Shown here: positions 26,375-33,388 of the stretch, in pieces | Layout of the letters: every line of letters begins with the position of its first letter | Numbering within the stretch: the first letter of the stretch is position 1 | Origin: K189A clade bacterium | GTDB lineage: Bacteria > Pseudomonadota > Gammaproteobacteria > Pseudomonadales > Azotimanducaceae | Length of the DNA stretch: 58,468 nucleotides | Direction: 5' to 3' | NCBI GenBank assembly: GCA_902613475.1 | Contig: CACMHG010000010.1 | Coordinates: 1-58,468, forward strand | Made by a program: the position numbers and the translations under genes | Notes under the pieces: generated by a model | What the model was told of the DNA's origin: nothing | Databases searched by the model: none | Seen by the model: only the letters and a program-made list of their open reading frames with translations

Positions 26375-27604
26375 ATGGCGGCACCCTTAGATGACGTTGT
26401 AGTACTAGAGATCGACAACTGGATGGCGGCTCCAAGCGCCGGCGCGGTGCTCGCAGACATGGGTGCCAGAGTCATCAAGATCGAACCCATCAGCGGTGAC
26501 CCTATGCGAGGTATGAGCCGACCTGTGAAAGGCGAGCGCTTCGATGAGGCCTTCAAAGACTACGACTTTCAATTCGACGTGGACAATCGTGGCAAAGAAT
26601 CCATCGCCGTGGCACTGGATCAACCCGAGGGGGCTGAGCTGGTCCGGCAGCTGGCAACAAAAGCCGACATCTTCATGTGTAACCTGCTCACCAAACGCCA
26701 AGCTAAGTTCGGCCTAGACCCGGAGAGCCTGTTCAAGGTCAACCCAAAACTCGTACACGCAACCCTCACGGGCTATGGCACGTCTGGGCCTGATGCCTGG
26801 CGGCCAGGCTATGACGTGACCGCCTTTTTTGGTCGCTCAGGTTTGTATGATTCTATGCGTGAAGGCGACGACGGCCTGGTGCCCATGGCGCGCCCCGCTC
26901 AGGGTGATCACACCACGGGGCTGGCCATGGTCGGGGCAATTTTGGGCGCGCTGCGCCTCGCCGAAAAATCTGGCGAAGGTCAGGTCGTAGAAACGTCGCT
27001 ATATGAGGCCGCGGTTTGGACTCAGGCCTCGGATTATGCGGTAACTGCAGTTGATCACATGCCGGTGCGCAAACGTCGCCGCGACGAGCTGCTGACCATT
27101 ACCGGTAACCGCTTCCCCTGCGGCGACGGCAACTGGGTCGTCTTTAACATGCTGCCCGATGCAGCCTATTGGTCGCGGCTGTGTGAGGCCATTGGCTTGC
27201 AGGAAATAATTGATGATGAGCGCTTTGTCGATTCCAAAGCCCGCTATCGCAACATGGCCGAGTTGATCGAAATTTTTGATACCGCCCTTGCGGCGAAGTC
27301 TCGTGACGAGTGGGGCAAAATTTTCGACGCCGCCAATCTTATCTGGGGTCCCGTAATGGGCTTGCATGAAGTGCCCCAGGATCCTCATGCGCAAGAGCTC
27401 GGCATGTTTCCCACCATCGAGCATCCGCAGCTTGGGACCTATACAACCGTGAACATTCCCATGCGCTTTGCAACTGCCGACGTTAAACCCCAAGGGCCAG
27501 CACCTCAGATAGGCCAGCACAGCGAGCAGATTTTGCGCGACTTTGGAATGGGCGACGAGGCCATTGCTGCGCTGAAAAATGCGGGCACCGTTGGACAATC
27601 CTAA
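26375..27604 (+). CDS. CaiB/BaiF-family (family III) CoA-transferase
   Basis: About 409 residues with the class III CoA-transferase pattern: VVLEIDNWMAAPSAGAVLADMGARVIKIEPISGDPMRG at the N-terminus and LDQPEGAELVRQL. The catalytic Asp region is around residue 170 (MARPAQGDHTTGLAMVGAILGALRLAEKSGEGQVVETSL). These enzymes transfer CoA between carboxylic acids. GGGAGAGG lies just before the ATG at 26375, which beats the TTG at 26369. The gene is followed after 5 bases by larB. It diverges from the GST. Confidence 0.92.
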   Translation: MAAPLDDVVVLEIDNWMAAPSAGAVLADMGARVIKIEPISGDPMRGMSRPVKGERFDEAFKDYDFQFDVDNRGKESIAVALDQPEGAELVRQLATKADIFMCNLLTKRQAKFGLDPESLFKVNPKLVHATLTGYGTSGPDAWRPGYDVTAFFGRSGLYDSMREGDDGLVPMARPAQGDHTTGLAMVGAILGALRLAEKSGEGQVVETSLYEAAVWTQASDYAVTAVDHMPVRKRRRDELLTITGNRFPCGDGNWVVFNMLPDAAYWSRLCEAIGLQEIIDDERFVDSKARYRNMAELIEIFDTALAAKSRDEWGKIFDAANLIWGPVMGLHEVPQDPHAQELGMFPTIEHPQLGTYTTVNIPMRFATADVKPQGPAPQIGQHSEQILRDFGMGDEAIAALKNAGTVGQS

Positions 27605-27609
27605 GCCCA

Positions 27610-28377
27610 GTGAACTCAGAAGAATCCATTGCTGCCTCTGACAAGTTAGAGGCATTACTCGCAGCGTTCAAAACAGGACGGATCGACGGCGAAGAAACCG
27701 CCCGACAAATCCGCGCCCAGTTTTTTACCGACCTGGGTCATACGGTGCTCGACACCGATCGCGCACGGCGCACAGGCTCAGCGGAAGTAGTTTTTGGCGC
27801 CGGCAAAACTGCCGGGCAGATCTCTGACATTGTGGCAGCCATGGTGAATCGCAGCACCAGCGTACTGGTGACCCGGCTTGATCAGGCAACATTCGATCAG
27901 CTTGCAAACTTGCCGGCCAACGCCCAATACCACGCCATGTCCCAGCTTCTGTGGTGGCACGATCATCCGCCTCAACCTCTTGAACACACCGTTGCCGTGG
28001 TAAGCGCAGGCACGTCTGATATGCATGTGGCAGAAGAGGCCGCGCTCACCGCGGAATTTTATGGCAACAACGTGCAGCGCATTTACGATGTGGGCGTCGC
28101 CGGACTGCACCGACTGCTTGCGCGCCTGGACGAACTGCGCAGCGCTCGTGTATTGATCGTTGTCGCGGGCATGGAAGGCGCGCTGCCAAGTGTCGTCGGC
28201 GGCCTGGTCGACAAGCCCATCATCGCGGTGCCTACGAGTGTCGGTTACGGTGCCGCCTTTGATGGTGTTGCCGCCCTACTTGGTATGATGACGAGCTGCG
28301 CGTCAGGCGTTAGCGTGGTGAATATCGACAACGGCTTTGGCGCAGGCTTTTTAGCAAATCGAATTAACAGATTGTGA
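27610..28377 (+). CDS. larB: LarB, pyridinium carboxylase/hydrolase of NPN cofactor synthesis
   Basis: 255 residues in the AIR-carboxylase-like LarB family. Seen: ARRTGSAEVVFGAGKTAGQI early, HAMSQLLWWH, VVSAGTSDMHVAEEAALTAEFYG and VVAGMEGALPSVVGGLVDKPIIAVPTSVGYG. In Lactobacillus, LarB carboxylates and hydrolyses nicotinic acid adenine dinucleotide to start the nickel-pincer nucleotide of lactate racemase. The start is GTG, 5 bases after the CoA-transferase stop. It overlaps larE by one base (TGATG). LarC and LarA are not in the window. Confidence 0.93.
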   Translation: MNSEESIAASDKLEALLAAFKTGRIDGEETARQIRAQFFTDLGHTVLDTDRARRTGSAEVVFGAGKTAGQISDIVAAMVNRSTSVLVTRLDQATFDQLANLPANAQYHAMSQLLWWHDHPPQPLEHTVAVVSAGTSDMHVAEEAALTAEFYGNNVQRIYDVGVAGLHRLLARLDELRSARVLIVVAGMEGALPSVVGGLVDKPIIAVPTSVGYGAAFDGVAALLGMMTSCASGVSVVNIDNGFGAGFLANRINRL

Positions 28378-29231
28378 TGTCATCTATGACCCCAGAACTG
28401 GAACAAAAGTACGGACAGCTGGAAAAAATAATTCGCGGCTACGGTAGCGCTGTGGTCGCCTTTTCTGGGGGTATTGATTCTTCCTTAGTGGCCTATGTTG
28501 CAGGTCAGGTACTCGGCAATAATGCATTGGCGGTGACCTCTGGCTCTGCCAGCCTCAAGCGCACGGACCTCGCGCTATCCCAAAGGCTCAGCGAGGACTG
28601 GGGTATCGCACATCAGATCATCGTGACCGACGAGTTGAGCAAGGCCGACTACCGGGCTAACCCAACCAACCGCTGCTTTCACTGCAAAACATCGCTCTAT
28701 ACCGAGCTTGAGGACATCACTCGCGCCCAGGGCTATACGCATATTCTCAACGGCACCAATCTCGACGATCTTGGCGATCATCGGCCGGGCTTGATCGCTG
28801 CAGACAATCACGCTGTAGAGTCTCCGCTAGTTGAGGCTGGCTTTCACAAGTCTGATATTCGCGCCCTGGCTAAACACCTGGGTCTAGAAAACGCAGACAA
28901 GCCCCAGGCTGCATGTTTGTCCAGTCGATTCCCCTACGGCACGGCGATAAACCAAGCGCTGTTGGCCCAGGTGGAGGCAGCGGAAAACGTGCTGGCAAGT
29001 TATGGTTTCAGTCAGTTCCGGGTCCGTCACCATGGCGAGGTGGCCCGCCTGGAAATTCTCCGCGAAGAGTTTGAGCTGGCGTTGCAGTACCAAGACGCCC
29101 TGCAAAGCGACATTCAGGCTCTGGGCTATCGCTTTGTTGCCATGGACCTTGGTGGATTTCGTTCGGGTTCCTTAAACGAGGGTATGGGCAGCGATGATGG
29201 CGCCATCCCCGTGGTCAATATCTACCCGTAG
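28377..29231 (+). CDS. larE: LarE, ATP-dependent sacrificial sulfur transferase
   Basis: 284 residues. An N-type PP-loop (SGGIDSS) near residue 30 binds ATP, and a conserved NGTNLDDLGDHRPG motif follows. The sulfur-donor cysteine is kept in KPQAACLSSRFPYG, matching Cys176 of L. plantarum LarE. A second motif, NRCFHCKTSLY, supplies two more Cys (near 100 and 103), which may place it in the three-cysteine, Fe-S-type LarE group; that is inference. LarE thiolates the LarB product. The ATG overlaps the larB stop. A GTG 3 bases before is also in frame. Confidence 0.93.
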   Translation: MSSMTPELEQKYGQLEKIIRGYGSAVVAFSGGIDSSLVAYVAGQVLGNNALAVTSGSASLKRTDLALSQRLSEDWGIAHQIIVTDELSKADYRANPTNRCFHCKTSLYTELEDITRAQGYTHILNGTNLDDLGDHRPGLIAADNHAVESPLVEAGFHKSDIRALAKHLGLENADKPQAACLSSRFPYGTAINQALLAQVEAAENVLASYGFSQFRVRHHGEVARLEILREEFELALQYQDALQSDIQALGYRFVAMDLGGFRSGSLNEGMGSDDGAIPVVNIYP

Positions 29232-29260
29232 CCGCTACTTTACCGCTTACCATGACACCC

Positions 29261-30163
29261 CTAATCGGCGGTTTCCACAGCTTTATTTCTCATATACCGA
29301 TTCAGTTGCCGATCTAGGCGCGTCGTCGCGGACAGACGCCCTGGACGAATCCATGGCTGCCATTGACTTGGCTGGGCTGCTTCCACCACATCACCCATAA
29401 CGGTAACGCGCTGAATAATGCGCTCGCCCTCAAAGTCATTGAGCACAAAATGCTGAGTACAGCGGTTATCCCAAATAGCAATGGTGCCCGGGGTCCAGTG
29501 ATAGCGCACCGTGAAGCGCGGGTTCTTCACCCACTCGGTTAGGTACTCCAACACCACCTTGCTCTCGGTGGCGTTCATTTCCACCAGCCGACGCGTGAAA
29601 TGCTCATTCACATAGAGTGCTTTTTTGCCGGTCTCTGGATGAATGCGCACCACCGGATGCATGGCCATTTGGTCTTCGCGATTGTGCGGATGCGCATCGT
29701 GCAACGCCGTGAGTCCGTCGCATAGCGCCTGCATGGGCGGCGAAAGCTCTGCATACGCCTGATGCAGGTTGGTCCACATGGTGTCACCGCCAAATTCAGG
29801 GCAGGTGACCATGTGCAAGATGGACATGATCGACGGCTGGTCTTCAAAGGTGATATCGGTATGCCACTCGTCCGCCACACCACCATGAGTGGCCGCCAGT
29901 TCGAACACCTCATCATGTTGAGTGAAGGGGTTCTTCAGGTTGGGATGGTTTTCAATTTTGCCAAAGCGCTTACCGAGAGCCACATGGCTGTCGATATCCA
30001 TCTGCTGACCGGGAAAGAAGATCACCTGGTGTTCCAGCAGAAGCGAACCGACAGCGTCGATACCCGCCTGATCACCGCTCGCAATTTCGTTTAAATCCAA
30101 ACCCGTAATTTCCGCGCCTAAGGACCCGGCTAGCCGGCGCACCTGCCAATGCTCTTGACCCAT
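29261..30163 (-). CDS. TauD/TfdA-family Fe(II)/2-oxoglutarate dioxygenase
   Basis: 300 residues, a typical length. The iron-binding triad is visible: His101 and Asp103 in EWHTD, and His238 in DNRCTQHFV. The 2-oxoglutarate-binding arginines follow in FEGERIIQRV. The HDAHPHN stretch and MHPVVRIHPETGKKALYVN are typical of TauD. Family members oxidise taurine, sulfonates, alkyl sulfates or phenoxy-acids; the actual substrate is not resolved and no sulfonate transporter lies nearby. The gene follows an aldo/keto reductase on the same strand, 45 bases downstream of it. Confidence 0.92.
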   Translation of the reverse strand: MGQEHWQVRRLAGSLGAEITGLDLNEIASGDQAGIDAVGSLLLEHQVIFFPGQQMDIDSHVALGKRFGKIENHPNLKNPFTQHDEVFELAATHGGVADEWHTDITFEDQPSIMSILHMVTCPEFGGDTMWTNLHQAYAELSPPMQALCDGLTALHDAHPHNREDQMAMHPVVRIHPETGKKALYVNEHFTRRLVEMNATESKVVLEYLTEWVKNPRFTVRYHWTPGTIAIWDNRCTQHFVLNDFEGERIIQRVTVMGDVVEAAQPSQWQPWIRPGRLSATTRLDRQLNRYMRNKAVETAD

Positions 30164-30208
30164 TGTTACCCCCTAATTTATCCAAGCGCCCCTGCAGGGT
30201 CGCTGTAA

Positions 30209-31114
30209 TCAGCCTGCGCTGATGATTACGTCGTCGGATACATCCCTGACGAACAATGCCTCTGCACCCAAACGTTGTGCATCTTCGGCCAACAGGGCCA
30301 GGTCTACCTCTGCTGTTGGCTGCGCAATCGCATCGAGAGATCGCTCCAGCAATGTGGCATCGCTGCTGGTATTGATGAACAAATTTTCCCGGCTCAGCAC
30401 AAAATCGATAGCGCGCTTCATGGCATCGGCATCGGTAATCGGGCGATACCAGCTAAAACGCTTTTCCTCGTCGCCATCCTGCCAGCGCCGGGCGGCAATG
30501 CCCTTGATGGTCTGCATGGCAACGCCACGGGCTTGGCACATTTCGTAGAGAGCGTTGAAGTCATGAGCGTATTGGGGCTGCTGCATCATGGTGTAGTTAT
30601 AGGGCACCAAAATGGAATCGAAGGGGTAGGCTTCAAGGCTCTGCATATGCATGGCAGGCGCATAGGTACCGTGCCCCGTCACCCCCAAAAACCGCACCAA
30701 CCCCTGCTCTTTCGCTTCAAGCAGCGCCTCCATTGCCCCGCCCGGACCCATGGCAGTTTCCCATTGGTCTGCCTGGGTAAGATTATGCATTTGAATAAGA
30801 TCAATCTGGTCTACCTGCATCCGCTCTAGAGAAGCATGGATCTGCTGCTTGGCTTTTTCGTAAGTCCGGTGGCCAGTCTTCGAAGCAAGAAACACTGAAT
30901 CTCGATTGTGCTTCAGCCAAGGTGCCAATCGCAGCTCGGCTTCGCCATAACTTGCAGCCACGTCGATATGATTCAGACCCCACTGTTGTATTAGCTCCAG
31001 AGTTCGATCTGCGCGGTCTTGTTTCATCGCGCCCAATGCGGCGGCACCGAAGATGGCACGACTGCTTTGGTGACCGGTCTTACCGAAAGGGATGCGCTCA
31101 ATAGCTTGGGTCAT
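30209..31114 (-). CDS. Aldo/keto reductase family protein
   Basis: 301 residues in the AKR TIM-barrel. The catalytic set can be read in order: Asp and Tyr in IDVAASYGEAELRLAP, Lys in FLASKTGH, and His in QMHNL. The cofactor region follows in SLDAIAQPT and NLFINTSSDATLL. AKRs reduce carbonyl groups using NADPH. It is placed directly upstream of the TauD-like gene on the same strand, so a two-gene operon is possible, with a carbonyl product passed between them as one speculative reading. It is divergent from nudC. Confidence 0.9.
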   Translation of the reverse strand: MTQAIERIPFGKTGHQSSRAIFGAAALGAMKQDRADRTLELIQQWGLNHIDVAASYGEAELRLAPWLKHNRDSVFLASKTGHRTYEKAKQQIHASLERMQVDQIDLIQMHNLTQADQWETAMGPGGAMEALLEAKEQGLVRFLGVTGHGTYAPAMHMQSLEAYPFDSILVPYNYTMMQQPQYAHDFNALYEMCQARGVAMQTIKGIAARRWQDGDEEKRFSWYRPITDADAMKRAIDFVLSRENLFINTSSDATLLERSLDAIAQPTAEVDLALLAEDAQRLGAEALFVRDVSDDVIISAG

Positions 31115-31239
31115 AGGCTTGCTCTGTTCTTTATTTGCAGACAGCTAAAAAGAATACCCTATTTTATTTGCATGGAGGCTATCTGCGGCGGTGTGAAAAA
31201 TCCCATGAAGGTAAGACTTTCACTTGTTAGGCTGATCGA

Positions 31240-32148
31240 ATGTATACCGTTGATTCAAATTTCGTTCACACCTTTGCCGGCAATCCGCTAGATCGCGCCC
31301 AGCACTTACGCAAGGATCAAGCGGCCTTGGGCGCGCTTCAGCGCTCGGATACGAGCCGATTCTTGGTTTTTCATCAACTTAAAGTTGCTACGAATGCCGC
31401 CGGCTCTCTCGCTTGGATCCCCCCAAGCGCCCTACCTTCCGAGCTGAAAAGCCTGGTCTTTTTGGGACTTGAAAACGGCGCGGGTCGCTTTGCCGCTAGC
31501 CTGGCTGCGGAAGAAACTCCTAGCCCTATCGAAACTTTCAGCGATTGCCGGCAGGCAGTGGCGGGGCTTAGCGTTGAGGATGCTGGCATTGTTAGCCAAG
31601 CGCGAGCCATGCTCGATTGGCATCAACGCAACCCCTACTGCGCTGTCTGCGGCAACCCAAGCCGAGCAAGTCGGGGCGGTCAGGTACGTCAATGCGATAG
31701 CTGCAACAAGCATATCTTTCCCCGCACCGATCCGGTGGCAATCATGTTGATTCAGAACGACGCAAAGGGCGACTTCTGTCTGCTCGGCAAGTCTCAAGGC
31801 CGAATGGCGCAAAGCAACTTTTACTCGGCATTGGCGGGATTTGTCGATCAGGGAGAATCCCTAGAGGAAGCCGTACGCAGAGAGGTGAAAGAAGAAGCAG
31901 GCATCAGTGTCGGACAAGTAAGCTACCACTCTTCCCAGCCCTGGCCGTTTCCATCCTCGCTGATGATCGGCTGTCACGGCATTGCCCTGAATCAGGAAAT
32001 TGTCATCGACACCGAGGAGATGGCTGACGTGGCCTGGTTCGACCGAACCCAGGTTCTGTCCGCCATCGCCGGAGATAACCCTAACCTGCGCATTCCAGGC
32101 CCTGGCGCTATCGCGCATCATCTTATTATAGCCTGGGCAAATGCTTGA
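31240..32148 (+). CDS. nudC: NADH/RNA-cap pyrophosphatase NudC
   Basis: 302 residues. An N-terminal NUDIX-like domain is followed by a four-cysteine zinc ribbon (NPYCAVCGNPSRASRGGQVRQCDSCNKH), then PRTDPVAIML and the full Nudix box GFVDQGESLEEAVRREVKEEAGI. The NudC signature SQPWPFPSSLMIG follows. NudC hydrolyses NADH and removes NAD caps from RNA. It is a single gene; the TerB-like gene starts 105 bp downstream in the same direction. The divergent AKR starts 125 bp away. Confidence 0.96.
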   Translation: MYTVDSNFVHTFAGNPLDRAQHLRKDQAALGALQRSDTSRFLVFHQLKVATNAAGSLAWIPPSALPSELKSLVFLGLENGAGRFAASLAAEETPSPIETFSDCRQAVAGLSVEDAGIVSQARAMLDWHQRNPYCAVCGNPSRASRGGQVRQCDSCNKHIFPRTDPVAIMLIQNDAKGDFCLLGKSQGRMAQSNFYSALAGFVDQGESLEEAVRREVKEEAGISVGQVSYHSSQPWPFPSSLMIGCHGIALNQEIVIDTEEMADVAWFDRTQVLSAIAGDNPNLRIPGPGAIAHHLIIAWANA

Positions 32149-32253
32149 ACCGTGGCGATTTCTGAGCAGTGCCCGACAACGATCTAGCCCTAACAAATAA
32201 CTGTTGGGGTATACTCGCCGCCATGCCACAGGCAATTCAGCACAGGGGGATCT

Positions 32254-32691
32254 ATGAGCATTGTTAAACTGTCCGGTATCAAAAAATTGTTCGGCGGCTC
32301 GGCACTTTCGCGGGCGGAGCAGAAGTTGCTGGCTAAGGAAGTACTTCTAATGACGTTGGCTCGCGCCACTGCATCGGATACCAACATTAAGTCGGTAGAG
32401 GTGACCAAGGTGCGCAAAGTGCTCCTTGAGCGAACGGGTGAAAAGTTCACCGCTGCAAACGTGCGTGTCGCAGCAAACTCGCGCCTGTACGAGCAAGCAC
32501 CCTTCGAGCGTTATCTGCACAAATGCTCACGCAAGCTAACCGCCAAGGATCGCAAAAATACCCTGGATGCACTGCTCGAAGTGATTCACGCCGACGACCG
32601 CGTCAGTGATTATGAAGTGACCTTTTTCAATCACGTCGCCCGCGCGCTAGAACTGACTCCAGCACAAATCATCGGTCTGTCAGCAGACTAA
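32254..32691 (+). CDS. TerB-like (tellurite-resistance-like) helical protein
   Basis: 145 residues, predicted all-helical. The C-terminal segment LDALLEVIHADDRVSDYEVTFFNHVARALELTPAQIIGL fits the TerB/DjlA-like metal-binding family with its acidic loop, while the N-terminus (KEVLLMTLARATASDTNIKSVEVTKVRKVL) repeats the same D/S-rich loop. The role is unknown; TerB homologues often act as stress or phage-defence accessories. A GGGGG site lies before the ATG. No other ter genes are present. It runs convergent with the HAD gene and overlaps its stop by 4 bases. Confidence 0.78.
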   Translation: MSIVKLSGIKKLFGGSALSRAEQKLLAKEVLLMTLARATASDTNIKSVEVTKVRKVLLERTGEKFTAANVRVAANSRLYEQAPFERYLHKCSRKLTAKDRKNTLDALLEVIHADDRVSDYEVTFFNHVARALELTPAQIIGLSAD

Positions 32692-33371
32692 GACTCTGGC
32701 TCGGTGAGCAGCGCCAGCAACTCGCTGGCGCTCGCTAACACTTCATGACCCAAGGCCAGAACCGACTCATTCGGCGGTCTGGCATCTGGAATCTGAAAGG
32801 TGCGCATACCTGACTCCACTGCAGCTCGCGTACCAATATCCGAATCCTCCAAAGCCCAGCAATCGGCCGATTGCTTGCCCAGTTTTGCGGCGGCCAACAA
32901 ATACGGGTCTGGCGCAGGCTTCGGGTTGCGCACATCTTCGACGCACACCAAGTGTGCAAAATACTGGCGAATGCCGCAGTCGCTGAGCGACGACTCGCAG
33001 ATCTCTCGTTGGTTCGAGGTGGCAACCGCCATAGCAATATCAAGCTGCTGTAGACGCTGCAGCAATTCGGCAATGCCGGGTCGCAGCTCGATTGGCGCGC
33101 AATCTCGAATAACGAAAAAATTCGCCGTCCAGGCTCGCTGCAGTTCTTCCGTGTCTAAACCCTTACCGTAGGCAGCGACAAGAATCTCTTGGGTTTCTGC
33201 AAAGGTGGTACCCAAACACCGATCGTAGACGACCGCGTCAAACTCGAAGCCCACCTCGACAATCGCCTTGGCGAAGGCTGCTCTCGCAGGACCCTCGGTA
33301 TCCAGAAGTGTGCCGTCCATATCAAAAACGACCCCGGAGGGTCGTTTTCGTTGCTCTAGATCAAGCGCCAC
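32688..33371 (-). CDS. HAD-superfamily hydrolase, beta-phosphoglucomutase-like
   Basis: 227 residues, HAD subfamily IA. Motif I is FDMDGTLLDTEG (nucleophile Asp). Motif II is VATSNQREICESSL. Motif III Lys is in NPKPAPDPYLLAAAKLG. Motif IV is WALEDSDIGTRAAVESGM. The helical cap sits between motifs I and II. It likely dephosphorylates a sugar or small phosphate. The gene lies 17 bases after acnB on the same strand. Its first codons contain a 10-bp hairpin with a T5 run that looks like the acnB terminator, so its expression may depend on readthrough. Confidence 0.9.
   Translation of the reverse strand: MALDLEQRKRPSGVVFDMDGTLLDTEGPARAAFAKAIVEVGFEFDAVVYDRCLGTTFAETQEILVAAYGKGLDTEELQRAWTANFFVIRDCAPIELRPGIAELLQRLQQLDIAMAVATSNQREICESSLSDCGIRQYFAHLVCVEDVRNPKPAPDPYLLAAAKLGKQSADCWALEDSDIGTRAAVESGMRTFQIPDARPPNESVLALGHEVLASASELLALLTEPES
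33324..33348 (-). terminator. Terminator-like hairpin inside the HAD gene start
   Basis: On the minus strand AAAACGACCC pairs with GGGTCGTTTT (loop TCCG) and is followed by T's. It lies about 40 bases after the acnB stop but is also codons 8-15 of the HAD gene. It may end or attenuate the acnB transcript. Confidence 0.6.
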
Positions 33372-33388
33372 CAGTGCGCCCAGTTGAC

